Below, in pieces: positions 35,838 to 49,105 of a stretch of 64,000 bases of DNA; positions within the stretch are counted from its first letter, which is position 1, and every line of letters begins with the position of its first letter. The position numbers were made by a program, and so were the translations under genes. The notes beneath the pieces were generated by a model. It was not told the origin of the DNA. It saw only the letters and a program-made list of their open reading frames with translations, and ran no database searches. This DNA is from Halichoerus grypus (taxonomy: Eukaryota > Chordata > Mammalia > Carnivora > Phocidae), in contig NC_135717.1 in the NCBI RefSeq assembly GCF_964656455.1, positions 12,806,775 to 12,870,774 on the forward strand, given 5' to 3'.

Positions 35838-37069
35838 TTAAATACCAACTATGCCAGTTTATAATTTAATTTGAAGATAAGATTGTCATTGAAGGAAACC
35901 TTAGGAATTCCCAAGGAAGTCCTGAAAATCATCCCAGAGGGGTATTATCATTGTTGTCATTGTTTTAGGAGTTTATGGACTTCTCTGATTTCTTATCAAT
36001 TAGACAAAAGAAGAATGTGAATCTGTCAACAAAGTCACCTTTTCTACATTTCTACCCCATACTGATAAGTATTCAGGTTCATCTTTGGAGGGGATTCTTA
36101 AAGTGCTCTGGCCTCCGGCAATTCAGGTGAAATTTGTCAAGACTCAAATTCGTTTCTTTGGAACTTGCTTTATTTCTGTCTGAAGTTATATTTACAATAA
36201 AGTCTTTTATTTTAAATCATAGGATTTTGCACACCTTTAGGTTGACCTTTTCCTTCTGTCCCCCTTCCTGTCTGATAAGCCCCGAAGATCAAATTGAGAC
36301 GGTGATATTCTGAAATCGGAAAGTTTCTGCCTTTTGCAGCTTATTTGATGGGAATAAAAATGACTGATGGCTTTCTCTCCTGGACCCTTTTGTTCGATTC
36401 AACTATGATTATGGAGCCTATTAGCTGGAGTTACAACCTATTTAAGAGCAGTGCTTACCAGTAATGGGGGCCAAATGATTTTGGAAAGTTCAGATGTACT
36501 GGACTCCCTACAGAAATGAATTCAGCACTGAACATATTGATGCAGAACCTGAACGCGCCTTCTCCAGTGGGACCAAGAGAATTGTGAGCTCTGCAAGAAA
36601 TGAGTGGGTACTGGAATTAAAGATCAGATAGATGTTCAGCTCAAGGGCAGTCTCAACTCTGAAGTTCATCACAGCAGTTTAATCAGGTTCAAATGTGTGT
36701 TGCCCAGAAAAGAATCAGCCTTCTGTGTGACAGGAAATAGAGTTTATTTAAAAGATTCCTTGTTTCTGGTAATTCTGTGTGGTGAGGTTTCCCAGCTACA
36801 CACTAAGATGAAGAAACTGCTACGTTTGACAGGTGATGGCACTTCGGTTTGCCTTGGTTCAGAAAATGCAATTTGGAGAAGATTTAGAGGAGCTGTGGTC
36901 CTGTTCAGAAGGAGCATGCCACCCCAGAATTTCCAGCTTTAACCATGTCCACGGATTAAGCAGGCCAGGGACCACCTTTGGCTGGAGCCATCTGTTGCTA
37001 CCTCCCGTTGTAAAATTATTTTTACATAAAATGTTTGTGCATCTTCAGTGAGAACTGAGGAGTACAGCA
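35838..37069. other. repeat-free stretch, no gene supported
   Basis: No transposon recognised. The plus frame 36604-36942 (112 codons) lacks any motif I know, and an overlapping frame (36833-37051) competes with it. Worth a cross-species conservation check. Confidence 0.45.
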
Positions 37070-37280
37070 ACAAAGAACGTGAGCTATTCCCCTTGGTAGC
37101 TGTGTGACCTTGAGCAAGTTACTTCGGCGGTCAGACCCCTAGTTTCTTTACCTATCAAATGAGAGTGATAATGTGCACTTCACAGGATTATGGTGAGAAG
37201 TAAATTAAACGAAGTAGCATGTATTAGTTGCTTATCACAGGTCTGCACATATTAAGTGCTCGATAAATGGTAGTTACTTG
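37070..37280 (+). repeat. MIR-family SINE
   Basis: 'agctgtgtgaccttgagcaa', 'gttacttcggcggtcagacc', 'tcaaatgagagtgataatgt', 'cacttcacaggattatggtg' and 'ttaagtgctcgataaatgg' follow the MIR consensus closely. Confidence 0.9.
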
Positions 37281-38959
37281 AAGCTTTAGGACTCTCATCA
37301 TCTTGTCCGTCCCTCATTTGCCCTCTCAGCACTGTCTTCATGAGCAAGAGTGCTCACAGTCTTAGGAATAAGTGAGGGTAAACCTTTGAGAGGACCTGTG
37401 GATTCAGAAATGGAGCAAGAGAACAGAGTATAAACATGAGGAGGTTTGGACAGCTGGTTTTCAAGAGCCCAAGCAAAGACACCCTACCCCACCCTCCTCC
37501 ACATACCGCCCCCACCACCGCCGGGCATATTAGATTGACACATTATTAGCCTAGGAAACATTTTGAGAGGCATGTTATGGTTTTATACACATGATGAGAA
37601 TCTCTTAGTCTTTCTTTGATGTTACTTACCAGCTAAGTTTACTCAATAATGTACAAGTATTTTTGATCAAATTTGAAAAGAATACAATGTACCTATTAGG
37701 AGTTTACTTCTTTTCCCTTTTAGGGATCTTCAGAATGTGTCCATGTGTCTTTGTATTCACATTTGTATCCTTATATCTGTTATCTGTTTCCCTGTGTGTG
37801 TGTGTGTAGAGAATGAATAAGTGAATGAATGAATGGGATGAGAACTGAGAAACAAATTCACTGCTTTTTCACTGCTTTACGGTGTCTGGGTAAGCACCCA
37901 GTAATTCCTAAAGTACAGATTAGTCAGGCAAAAGCTGGATTGGAGAGGCTGCCAAGATCCTCTTGAAGTGGTGCCTCCTAACCTTCTGCCATAATTTATA
38001 CCTTGAGACCCTCCAGGGATGTGTTCGGGCCTGCAGTCCACTTGCTGGCCATTTGCTGTACCAGAAGCACAGAGCAGCCTAACCTGAGCTGTACCTGCGG
38101 ACAGAGAGAAACCCATCTGAGGAAGGATGACTTGCAACAGAAGGATCACAGCTACTCCATCACATGGCCCAGCGACGGTCGCTCGTTCTGACCATCTCAC
38201 GGCAAAGAGTAAAAGAGACCGCAAGTGTTGGAGGGAGTTGTTCCTCTGGGATTAAGGTGAGAGGGTGACGAGGAGCACAGAAGACATTCCACAGAACAGA
38301 CAGTGACCAGTAGTTTGAAAACCTGCAAGATTTGAGCAGCAGGGTTAATTGTGAAGACCTGGCTTTAACGTTTGTTAACATACAGAGAACAAAACTACTG
38401 TGCTCTGTTTTGTGTGTTAAAATGTACTTCGCATTTTCCATCACAGTTACCAAATGTGGCTAATTTGGCTTAAACAGATATTGGTTTCGTGCTTTGAAGA
38501 TTCAGAGTCATGAATCAGCTACATACCGTATTAATAAGCAAATGATACACGTTAAGTCTTTAAAGACTACTGTTACATTGTGCAGGTGGTACGGAGGGAA
38601 GATTGCAAAGACTGTGTCACTTAAGCTTTAGGTTCCACTGAGGAAGCCGGTGTTACTGTGTATTCTGTTCACTGCTCTCTCACACCTAAAGAACAACAAG
38701 AAACAGAAGAAACACCGTAGATCCATCAGAGAGTATAATACAAATTATTGGGGTTCAGATATGTAGATAGAAAATTAAATTAAAGTGAAATGTTTAATGT
38801 TTATTTTGAGTTCTTGGAACAGTGTTCATTGCTGACTGTGTGTGCGTGTGTGTGTGTGCGTGTGTGAGAGAGAGAGAGATTTATTGAGGGTGACTGTGGC
38901 CCCTTGTGGGGCTTCCTTTTTTCAAAAAGTGGGCCCCAATAGTAAAAAGAAGATTGTAG
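37281..38959. other. no gene recognised
   Basis: Mostly single-copy. Short (TG)n tracts at 37794-37808 and 38840-38865, a (GAAT)n run near 37821. The frame at 37877-38224 (minus, 115 codons) overlaps a plus frame and shows no domain. Confidence 0.45.
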
Positions 38960-38970
38960 AATCATAGAAT

Positions 38971-39164
38971 TTTATTTTATTTTTTTTTAAGATTTTATTT
39001 ATTTATTTGACAGTGAGAGAGGGAACACAAGCAGGGAGAGTGGGAGAGGGAGAAGCAGGCTTCCCGCCGAGCAGGGAGCCCGATTCGGGGCTCGATTCCA
39101 GGCCCCTGGGATCATGACCTGAGCCGAAGGCAGACGCTTAACGACTGAGCCACCCAGGTGCCCC
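38971..39164 (-). mobile_element. CAN-SINE, young-looking
   Basis: T-rich tail, 'agattttatttatttatttg', body 'gcttcccgccgagcaggg' and head end 'gactgagccacccaggtgcccc'. Target-site duplication 'aatcatagaa' at 38960-38969 and 39166-39175. Confidence 0.95.
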
Positions 39165-39175
39165 AAATCATAGAA

Positions 39176-40869
39176 CTTTAGACTTAAAAACTTAGGATTC
39201 ACCTGAGATCACAAAAGGTGTCTAATTTCCTCTCTGATTTCGAACTGTGTGTGTTTGTGAATTCTGTGAAGAAGGGGCATGGGGCCACAGGAATAAGGCT
39301 GCCACACTTGCCATATTTAGCTGATAGAAGTGACGGACCGTAATGAGGAGGGGTTTTGTGGAAGAGAAGGAATGGAGGATGAAGAAGGATAAAATAACGG
39401 AGAATTGCTTCTTCCTCGAGAAACGCCTCTGCTCTGATGTATATCCGCTTTCAATATCCCCACAGATATTTTACAGGAATTGCTACCTCTTTAAACATTT
39501 ATGCTATTAAAAAATCAGACCAATTGTTGACATAAACCTAACATAGCAGCTGCTATATAGACAGAATATGAATTTTTTATGCTGTTGATGAGTTTATGTC
39601 ATTTATGTGCGATAGTAAGGGTAGAAGATGGATTTTGAATCCTGAAAAAGCTACTGTTGGCACCATTCAGAATATTAGCTGTGCTTTGAATCAAAAAATT
39701 AATACGGCTGTGTTTTCAATGTGAGTGTTTCTGTGTAAACTGGCTCATCTATGGGTGGGGTGGGCGAAATCGCTCTACCTGGGGAAAATAGTAATGGTTT
39801 TCTTTTGTTTCTGTTTTGTTTTGTGAAAGGAAGGATTGATAGCATTTAATATTTGATTTATCTGCCCTTCCCTTCACCATCAAAGGATTAACTGTTGTGG
39901 TGATAAAACCGCCTTTCATCTAATTGAAGGTTCCATCAGCTGCAAGATGCAACATTATTTTATGTACCACTAAGAATATGCACTAACAATTAAGCTGACA
40001 TGCCATTGATTTTAAGGCACATTTCAATTTCAGAGATGTTGAAATGTAGAAGAACGGGTCTTTTGGAATTTAAGAAATAGCATACGTAATTCACTTTGGT
40101 ATATGTCTGTGTATATAAAACATACTTACATTTGGTTATATTCTGTAGTATTCTGAACCATTTTTAGTGAGTTAGGTTTTTATTTGTCCTTTAAATTTGC
40201 TATTAACATTTTTTTGATACAATTAATTTAACATGGCATGAATTTGCAGTCTCTACTTAAAAGAATCATTTGGAAGCTCTAGTTTCTCAAGCTTTCAAAA
40301 GGAAAAGAAAAGGTCAGGTGCAAGGAGGTGGACTGACTTTAAAGTAAGAGCACATTTCTCTTCAGAAAGAAAAAAAGCACAAAAGAATCAAGGGAAGGAA
40401 GGTAGATGTGAGTGTTCTTAATTAGGGGCCAGCAAACTTCTATCTTAACTTTCTAAGAGGAAAGCAGACTGTTGCTAGTATATCAAAATCCAGTAGTTTA
40501 TCTGATTGCATATTTATAGGTCTTGGGTAGTATCTCTCAGGAGTGAATACATCTGAAACCAGATGACTATAGTTAATAATAATGCATACTGGAAATTTAC
40601 TAAGAGAAATTTCAGGTGTTTTCACCACATACAAACACAGAAAAATGGTAACTATGTGAGAAAGTGTGTATGTTAATTAGCTTAACTGTAATAATCATTT
40701 CATGATGTATATGTATATCAAAGCATGTACACTTCAGATATACAATTTTTATTTTAAAATTAAAGTTATGCTCATTACAAAACAAATAATAATACATGTA
40801 ACAATAATGCATGTTATGTATTAAGTGCTCAATAAATCGTGGACATTTTCCCACATCAGTACATTTCTC
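39176..40869. other. repeat-free AT-rich block, candidate regulatory DNA
   Basis: 39400-40260 has no recognised repeat. It contains a TCF/LEF-type word 'atcaaagg' (39879-39886) and an E-box 'cagctg' (39937-39942) about 50 bp apart. The rest has only short open frames. Confidence 0.4.
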
Positions 40870-41260
40870 CATAGTAATTTTTAGTGACTACATAGTATAG
40901 CATCATACAATACAACATAACTTTTAACCATTTCCCTATTTATGGACATTTAGATTGTTTGCAGTTTTTCATTTTAATGACATGGCTGGCATGAATGTCC
41001 TTATACTTTCCTTTTGTCACATTGACCCATTGATCATTTTAGGGTCAATTCCTAAGAGCTGAATTGCTGGGTTAAAGCCTATGCATGTTTTAATGTTATT
41101 ACATGTGTTAGGAAAGGACCATTTCTTTGCATATTCATCCATACAGAATTTTAGCAGTTCCCTGTTGCCCTCATTTTGCCAGCCTCATTGGTTTAAAAAA
41201 ATCTTTTTTGTTTTTATTAGCATTTTAAAGATTATAGTTGGGGTTGAACACCTCTTCTTG
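40870..41260 (-). mobile_element. old L1 fragment, minus strand
   Basis: 'accatttccctatttatggacatttagattg', 'tgtccttatactttcctttt', and 'tcctaagagctgaattgctgggttaaag' resemble the reverse of an old L1 ORF2 end or 3' region ('cccctattgatggacatttgggttg...ctagaagtggaattgctgggtcaaag'). Diverged. Confidence 0.6.
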
Positions 41261-42110
41261 GCCTTTTCAGGATGGTTCTTAATAATAAGAAAGCATGGAA
41301 GCTCAGGAGAGAAGCAGGTCATAAGGTCATAAGGGATTTTCACATTGTTTTACAAAGTCTTGTGCATTTTTGAGGGAACTCTCCCACCTTCCTTAAAGTA
41401 GATGAAACTGATAAAGAATAACTGGGGACATGGAGATCAGGTGCAGCTCGCTCACTCAGTCTGTGGTGCAGCACTGGAAAGGAGAGCTCCTTGGTACCAG
41501 AACCCTGGGGAAGATTCAAAAGGCACAGGCTTGTTTTGAAAATCTGGAGCACTGTGGAGAAAAACTGCAGACTCCTATCTGCTTTCTCACGTGTAAGGAT
41601 TTGAAGAGGGCAAAAGAGGACTTCTTTCCTCTGAGTGTGCTAGGTTTATTCAATACTGTTTCCTTTTGGTTGAATTGAACTGTTGTCTTTGTTGCTTGCC
41701 TTCACGGGCACAAATAATCAGATAGTGTGACTTGGCAGCAGTTAACAATAAAATTGCATAGTATGAGCCATGCTGATTTTTTTAAGTGGGCAAATAGGGT
41801 GATTTCTTTATGAAACCCTCTGCTGTTTGAAGCTCTTAACATTTCAGGCGACATGGGAATTATATTTGGAATAAAGTAGTAAATTCCCATTCAGATTGCC
41901 AATACCGTGTAATCTCCAGGACCCATGCTGACTGTGTGGTTACATAGTATACCTCGCACTTAGTAATTACCAAACACATTGTCTGCCCTTCACAGCCCAG
42001 CTCTGGTGCTGCTGCCTCATTGGGACAGTGTGTGTTTTATAGTAGGCAGGACTGCATTATACAGTGCAAACCCTTTGTTTTTGGAATCAGACCAGACAGA
42101 AAGTGGACTC
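41261..42110. other. no gene recognised
   Basis: The plus frame at 41430-41678 (82 codons) and the opposing frame 41340-41552 are both without known motifs. No repeat family identified. Confidence 0.4.
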
Positions 42111-42680
42111 TTTTTTTTTTTTTTTAAATTTTATTATGTTATGTTAGTCACCATACAATACATCATTAGTTTTTGATGTGGTGTTCCACAATCCATTGTT
42201 TTCGTATAACACCCAGTGCTCCATGCAGTACGTGCCCTCCTTAATACCCATCACCAGGCTAACCAATCCCCCCTCCCCCCTCCCCTCTAAAACCCTGTTT
42301 GTTTCTCAGGTCCATAGTCTCTCATGGTTCATCTCTCCCTCCAATTCCCCCCCCCTCCATTTTTCCCTTCCTTCTCCTAATGTCCTCCATGTTATTCCTT
42401 ATGTTCCACAAATAAGTGAAACCATATGATAATTGACTTTCTCTGCTTGACTTATTTCACTTAGCATAATCTCCTCCAGTCCCATCCATGTTGATGTAAA
42501 AGTTGGGTATTCATCCTTTCTGATGGCTGAGTACTATTCCATTGTATATATGGTCCACATCTTCTTTATCCATTCATCTGTTGAAGGACATCTTGGCTCT
42601 TTCCACAGTTTGGCTATTGCGGACATTGCTGCTATGAATATTGGGGTGCATATGGCCCTTTTCACTACATCTGTGTCTTT
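42111..42680 (-). mobile_element. 5'-truncated carnivore L1, minus strand
   Basis: Poly(T) at 42111-42125, then the reverse 3' UTR ('accatacaatacatcattag', 'cccagtgctccatgcagtac', 'cccatcaccaggctaacc') and the ORF2 C-terminus. On the minus strand the end of ORF2 reads PIFIAAMSAIAKLWKEPRCP..STDEWIKKMW, a hallmark of the L1 ORF2 C-terminal segment. The match ends at about 42680. I found no clear target-site duplication. Confidence 0.9.
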
Positions 42681-42689
42681 CTTAACTCT

Positions 42690-45600
42690 GCCATTTACTG
42701 CAGTGCTCTCATCTTTAGAAATTAGGAGCAACGTAATTGTGGAGACAATTTATTTCATGAGCTCAATCATGTAAAATAGTTCATCAATAAGCATCGTTCT
42801 TGGCACCTGTTTGTGCTGCCTTCCTCATTCTATCTCTGAAGTCTTATTTGGCTGCCTCCAAATCACGGTATCTTCTTGGAAATTCCTTAAAAGTCTTGAT
42901 CTGGGTCATAAATTGACGTTTATTTGGTATTTAATATTGATAGTTATCTCTTGACATTTGTGTATCCATAGTATCCTCCATTAGCACATATGTTCATTCA
43001 AATATTTATTGAGCCCCTTTTGTGATTTAGGCCCAGAGTAAGATTCAGTGGAGCTTACCTGCCAGTAGGGGAGACCTATATGAAACAACCTTGAATTACT
43101 AATCAAAGTTGTGGTGGTTGCTGTAGAAATGATGCTCTAAGGGGCTGGGAGTGTGGACCAGCTCAGGGATGACCTTGAGCTGACACCTGTTGGGTGAGTA
43201 GGAGTTAGCCAGGAAAAGGTGGGAATGCTAAGTCTTTGGGCAAAGGAACAGCAGGTTCAGAGACTCTGAAACAGGAAAGAACCTGGGTTAGTGGTACTAG
43301 CAGTCCTGGCAGAATGGAGTGTAGGCAGCAGGCTTCAGAGAGTGTCTTGCAGAGTGTAAGGGGTTAAGGCTAGAAACCCCGGGGGGCCTGTAGGCCAGCT
43401 GCAGGACTCTGGTCTTTGGTCTAAGAGCGATAGCTAGACACTGAAGAGTTGAAGGCTTACCTCTGGAAGACTTTCTAGTAGAACAGATACATGGATCAAT
43501 TTGAAGCAAGCCTACCTTAAGTTGGAGTTTTGAGGCCAGAGTCCTGCTTACGTGCTACCCCGTTCACCCGCGCTCATGAAGTCTTTACAAACAATAGAAC
43601 AAAACACAGGAATGACTTGTTCAAGTATCCCTTCAACTCTAAAATACTATGACAGTGGGTAGAATATGAGGATTTTTATTTTCCAAAGAACTTAAATTTA
43701 AAGACGTGTTTCTGAGGAAAAATATTTTCAACTTAAGCTAGAGGAATCTTAGTGAAGTTTTTAGGATCTTTTAAAATACTAATACTGTGTTTAAAGAGGA
43801 AATTACAGTTGTCTTTAAAATGTATCAAAATGCTTAATTATGTGACTGAGTGTAAATGAAAAGGGCAGGCCCAAAAGTAACATTCCTTAGGAAACTAGAA
43901 AAGATTATTCCTAAAATCTTTGTTAGTCCCTATAGTTCTGTGAGCCTGAGACCAAATTCGGTCATCTTCTGAGTGTTTGAATAAAGGCCTCCCAGCTCTG
44001 GGTCCACATACATAATGCTAATGTATTTGTCAGTTCATTTATTTTGCCACAGGACACCACTTTAATAACATTTACACAGAATCCAAGTTTTCTTAGAATT
44101 TTAGTGGAGGACACCCAAGGTCCAGCCGCAGCATCTTACAAGAAGGGGGAGATCCAGAGGTGGACACGGGAGTTGCCTAATTATTGATTTCTTTAAACAG
44201 AGCTTTGATCACGGGGGCCTCTCCCTAAGGCAATGTGGTAAAAACTCCTGGCACCACTTTGTTCCTTGATAAGAATCGGGATCTTTACGTTAATTTCCAG
44301 ATTCAAAATACAAGATAAGGAAGTTACTATTTTTACTAGGTGGAAACTTCCCTTGCTTGACTATTAATGCTGTCTGCCTTAATTTCTTTCTTTTTTTTTT
44401 TCTTTTTTGTCACCGCTCTGCATAGTATTGCCTTTCTGTTTTTTCTCCTTATGAGATTAGTTGAAGCTCTATACTGCTTAAACCCCGGTGAGCTTCATGA
44501 ATAGGTTCAGAACTTAGGGAAATGTTCAGAGAGTAGGGATTAGTCTGTCAAGGTTCCTGTTGGCCTTCTACCTCATTCATCTGTTGTGCTGTGCATTGGA
44601 GTTACAGAGATGAGTGATGTGTGGCCAGAGAGGCTCCTAGTAATCAGGATACATTATTTTATTTACTTGCCACCTACTTCCATATCTTTACATGCTTTAG
44701 GAATGTTACAAGTACAGTATTTCTTATTAAAGCGCCAGTTAAGAAAAAGCCAAGTAAGTCAGATATTATTGAATTGATGAGCAGATTATTGTAAGTAATG
44801 AAATTAAGCACATAGCTCTTCCCATCAGCTTAGTGTTTTGGTGACCACATTTTTCTTGTTCTCTCTCCAGATATTATAATTAAAGCCTCTAAAGCAAAAT
44901 TAAAAATAACATTCTCACCCACAAGAGGTAGGGAGAAGGCAGTAATATCTGTATTTAATGATATTTTTAATTATGCCTTTATTGTATATATTTTTGCATA
45001 AAATCACTGCTAGTTTCTGTTTGGACAAGTAAATCAAGTGGGTCTTTGAGATAGAGGATGGAGAAGGATAGGGAGCCCACAAGCAATGACTTTAATATGT
45101 CATCTCAAAAAAAAAAAAAAAGTCTGTTTTGGTCTGACCAAAAAAATTAATATAATGAGGATTTTACAACCCTGTCTACAAAAACCACTGTCATAATGGC
45201 CATATTTCAGCCCTTAGATCGCCCCAGTGGTGTTTTGATTGTAGGTGTTCTGTTGATTTGGTTCTGGCTACCACCGAAGGAGGGAAGTCCCTGCTTTGTT
45301 AGCTGAAGAGTAAAGTAAGTCTCTAAAGATGAGATACAGGGGAAAAAAACAAAGCTTCTCCAGGGTGGCAGAAGGACACAATTTTTGCCATCTTTATTAC
45401 AAGATCCTTAGCAAAGGTATCCTCTTTGTTAACAGTTTAATACTTGAAACCCTCCGATTAGATCTCAGTCTGAGCATTTTTTCCCCCCTTCTTCCTGACT
45501 TTTATCAAGTGCTTTGTGCCGCCTGTATTTCTTCACCTTCAGATTTCTTTTCTCTGGATTGCTAACCTCTAATTGGAGATTTATTAGGTTGCTCTTAAGT

Positions 45601-47275
45601 AAGAGGGGAGGAAGACCAAAGGAGAAGGAAAATGGAGGAGAAGCAAGAAGAAACTGCAGGAAGGCAGCAGAGGGAGGAACAGGGGAGGATGCAGATAAAA
45701 GATGGATAAATGAAGACAAATGAAGAGCAATGAGATAGGGAGGTCTGAAGTAAAATACTGAAACTGAGCTCTTGCGGATACACGTGAAAATAGGGGTCTG
45801 GTGGAAGATCTCCAGCAAGAGTGGCATAAATCAATGATGAGTAAATTAATAGGGCAATTGTGCAAATGGGACTCACTCATTTAAACTAAGCGTAATACAT
45901 CATGGATGATTTAGAGATAATGCAATCCGTAGGGCATACCTTTTAATCTGCCCAGGACCCAGTAGAGAATGCTGTCACTTCAAGGGTAAAAAGGCAGAGG
46001 ATCAGAACACTGGGTGTGTCTCTTCATTTTAAAAGTGTTAATAAGACAGATTCTGAGCTACGTGAAAATTAGCCAGGCTCCAAAGCTTCGTGTGTGATAC
46101 ATGGATTCGAAAGGAGCTTCGTGTATTCCAGAATTTTCCACATAAGCACAAAATATTTAAGAATCCTCTTAAAGTCCTCATTTGAATAGGTTAACATGTG
46201 GGATTGACAGAAATTGAAGTGGATATAAAATGAGTCACTGCACATGTGATCAAAGGTATGTTAAGTGGGTGTAATCCAGTAAGAATCCTGTGCTGTCCTT
46301 GAGAGTATTCTGAGACCAGGAAGGAAAATTCTGATCCCTGTGGTCCCACTTCTTTTCTTGCATGCATTCATTCATTCACTCATTCTGCAAAGGCTTACTG
46401 ATAACCTACTTTGTAGGAAAGACTGCAGAATGTGATGGGGACTGCTGCTTCTACCTGACACAGAAACATTAACAGGTCATTCTTTGAGTCCCCTTGCCAG
46501 TATTCTTGGGGGTAGGTATGGAGGAAGAGAAAGGAGAAGTGAACATTGGGAATGGAGAAAAATCTTCCTTCACAGAACTTTTAGGATTTCTACGTCTTTT
46601 TCTTTTTGATTAAGAAATGCGGAAGCTCATAAAGGTCAAGTGTCTTGGTCCAAGTCCAGAATTAGTTGGAGTATTGAGGATTAGGTATTGTGGGCTTCCC
46701 TTCTAAGCCCCTATTAGAATTCATTCCCATTTTTTGTCTTCATGAAGAAGGTTAGAGATACAATTTTTAACCTATCAAGGTTAGAGGTGAGACTAGTAGT
46801 GATTAGATGTTAGAAGTATCTGCACGCTTCTATTATAGGTAAAGCAAACAAATAAAGCCTATCTATTCCCCAGTAAATGCTGAGTCTCAGAGTGGGAAAA
46901 CAAACTAAATTTAATAAAAGGGGCTGCATGTTTGTATGTGATTTCACACTATGCTCATAAACTTCTGTCTCTGATGAGGAAAATGACATTATTCCAAGTC
47001 TTGCACCATATTAGCAAAGGAGCTAAACTAAGCCAAGATTTCAGGGAGTTGTAGAAACCAGCAATTTGTGACAGACCTTACATATGAAGAGTTGCGATGT
47101 AGGACATTCATACAAGTTATCACAAGAGACTTGTCAAAGCATGTGTTATAGGTGAACAGTCACTAACTTTCAGAATCTCTGTTATCAGTGATCTTATGTT
47201 TATGTTTTTCTGTGTAAAAGAGAAAAATAATTTCCCAGGCCATAAGACAAATTACTAATGATGTTAAATAAAACA
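42690..47275. other. long stretch without a supported gene
   Basis: 43000-43500 resembles the same ancient unassigned repeat as 28140-28620 ('atttattgagcccctttt', 'ggaacagcaggttcagagac'), here diverged. 45590-45720 is a GA-rich tract whose reverse gives three overlapping serine/leucine-rich open frames (45465-45880) that are compositional artefacts. 46360-46450 starts with an (ATTC)n run followed by an old LINE-like segment. The remainder is single-copy. Confidence 0.45.
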
Positions 47276-47286
47276 TTTTTGCCCAG

Positions 47287-47486
47287 GGGCGCCTGGGTGG
47301 CTCAGTCAGTTAAGTGTCTGCCTTCGGCTCAGGTCATGATCCCAGGGTCCTGGGATCCAGCCCCGCATCGGGCTCCTTGCGCAGGGGGGGAGCCTGCTTC
47401 TCCCTCTGCCTGCTGCTTGCCCTGTTTGTGCTCACTCTGTCTCTCTCTGACAATTAAATTAATAAATAAAATCTTTAAAAAAATTT
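47287..47486 (+). mobile_element. CAN-SINE, full length, plus strand
   Basis: 'ggggcgcctgggtggctcag', 'gccttcggctcaggtcatga', 'cctgggatccagccccgcat', 'gcctgcttctccctctgcct' and 'aataaataaaatctttaaaa'. Target-site duplication 'tttttgcccag' at 47276-47286 and ending at 47497. Confidence 0.95.
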
Positions 47487-47497
47487 TTTTTGCCCAG

Positions 47498-48668
47498 ATA
47501 GTATTCTATTGGGAGCACTCAACATGACTTTGAGTCAGTTGGGATTTTCATGTTTCTATTCCGGAGATCAGGGAAGACAGGTCTTGGAGAGGAAGCATGT
47601 CTTAAATCTGGAAATGATGCTTGTTGTCAGTAATAAGAATAATTTCTTTTCTGTTGTCACATTGCTTAGAAGATTCTAATTCTTTTCCTATCTAGGTTCA
47701 GTTTGGTCACTCACGCTTGACTTCTACTATAAGTATGTTTGATGTAGATTCTACTGACCACTGTTAGTGTAACTCCAGTGAGAAAGTAAATACTTCCCTC
47801 CTCCTCATTTGCGGTATGATTGAGTTTAACCTTCCTTTGTCCCTCTTTTCTCTACTTCCCACATCCCAATTCAGGTATCCAGTCCTTTGACAATTGTTAA
47901 CCTGCCCATTTGGGATTCTTCTGAATTAAGTTATGACTATAGCATTTCTTCTAATAAATTAGATTTTTTAAGAGAATGCTGTCTGCCAAGAAGCAAAGTC
48001 ATTACATAGTGTGTATATTTTCAATGTGTTGCTATAAAAATCTCCTTAACCAAACATAATAGGCAGTTAAAATAAATTTGAAATAACAGTCTCAACTCTA
48101 GGTTTTAAAATCATTAAGCAGAAGACAGGTGGTCTAATTTTGCTCTATTTTCCTTATTCATGTGTATAATTGCTGTATGAAATCACATACATATCTTATG
48201 TCTGTAGCTGATACATTTATATACCTAAATATACATTTCTCCAGTGGAATATTATAAAAAGTTGAGTTTTACAATTGGAAATTACTTTTACAATGGCTGA
48301 ACATTCCATCATCTTTGACAATCAGCCCTTATTTGCTATAGAGAACAAAAATGCACTTGGCATGACCTTTTGTATTCCTACATTTGAACTAAACAGAGAA
48401 ATAATATGTGAACAAACTGGAGAAATGTGTGAAATAAATAATATTTTTATTTACTATTATAGTTATTTTTACCCCACAGCCTTCCAAGAAGGCATTTGAA
48501 GCAATTGGAAAGTTTAATAAAATAGGAATAAAAGTGAGGACCGAATGGGAGGAGTAAGAACTTTGCGATGTTCATGTTGTTGCTGAGATTGTTGATAAAA
48601 TCGATGCTGGTTTGAGGTTCCTGGCAGCTGTGACAATGAAAGACTGTGATAATTCCTGTTTTCAGAAA
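47498..48668. other. no gene recognised
   Basis: AT-rich single-copy sequence. The 74-codon frame at 48275-48499 has no known motif. Confidence 0.45.
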
Positions 48669-49105
48669 AGATGTAGTTGGTTAAGCAACGGACTCTTGGT
48701 GTCTGCTCAGGTCATAATCTCAGGGTCTTTTTTTTTTTTTTAAGATTTTATTTATTTATTTGACAGAGCGAGAAAGAGACAGCGAGAGAGGGAACACAAG
48801 CAGGTGGAGTGGGAGAGGGAGAAGCAGGCTTCCCGCCGAGCAGGGAGCCTGATGCGGGCGGGGCTCGATCCCAGGACCCCGGGATCATGACCTGAGCCAA
48901 AGGCAGACACTTAACAACTGAGCCACCCAGGCTCCCCATGATCTCAGGGTCTTGAGATCAAGCCCCATACTGAGCCCTGAGTTGAGCTCCAGGCTGGGCA
49001 TAGAGCCTGCTTGAGATTCTCCCTCTCCCTCTGCCCCTCTCTGTCCTCCCCCACCCTTTCTCTCTCTCTGTCAAATAAATAAAATCTTAAAAAAAAAAAA
49101 AGATA
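48669..49105 (+). mobile_element. old CAN-SINE interrupted by a young one
   Basis: The head remnant 'gttggttaagcaacggactc...tgtctgctcaggtcataatctcagggtct' (48675-48729) continues at 48941 as 'atctcagggtcttgagatca', 'gcctgcttgagattctccct' and 'aaataaataaaatcttaaaa' plus poly(A). Older subfamily. The gap 48730-48940 is a later SINE insertion. Confidence 0.92.
48730..48940 (-). mobile_element. CAN-SINE nested inside an older CAN-SINE
   Basis: Poly(T), 'agattttatttatttatttg', full purine-rich body, and head ending 'ctgagccacccaggctcccc'. Its target-site duplication 'atctcagggtctt' (48717-48729 and 48941-48953) is made of the host SINE's own B-box neighbourhood. The body holds a small local duplication 'gcgggcggggc' near the B box. 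Confidence 0.95.

Noticed and set aside
36604..36942. Open frame of 112 codons
   Set aside because: No known motif and a competing frame overlaps it; not enough to call a gene.
45465..45880. Three overlapping minus-strand frames rich in Ser, Leu and Phe
   Set aside because: All are produced by the GA-rich tract at 45590-45720; low-complexity composition, not coding signal.
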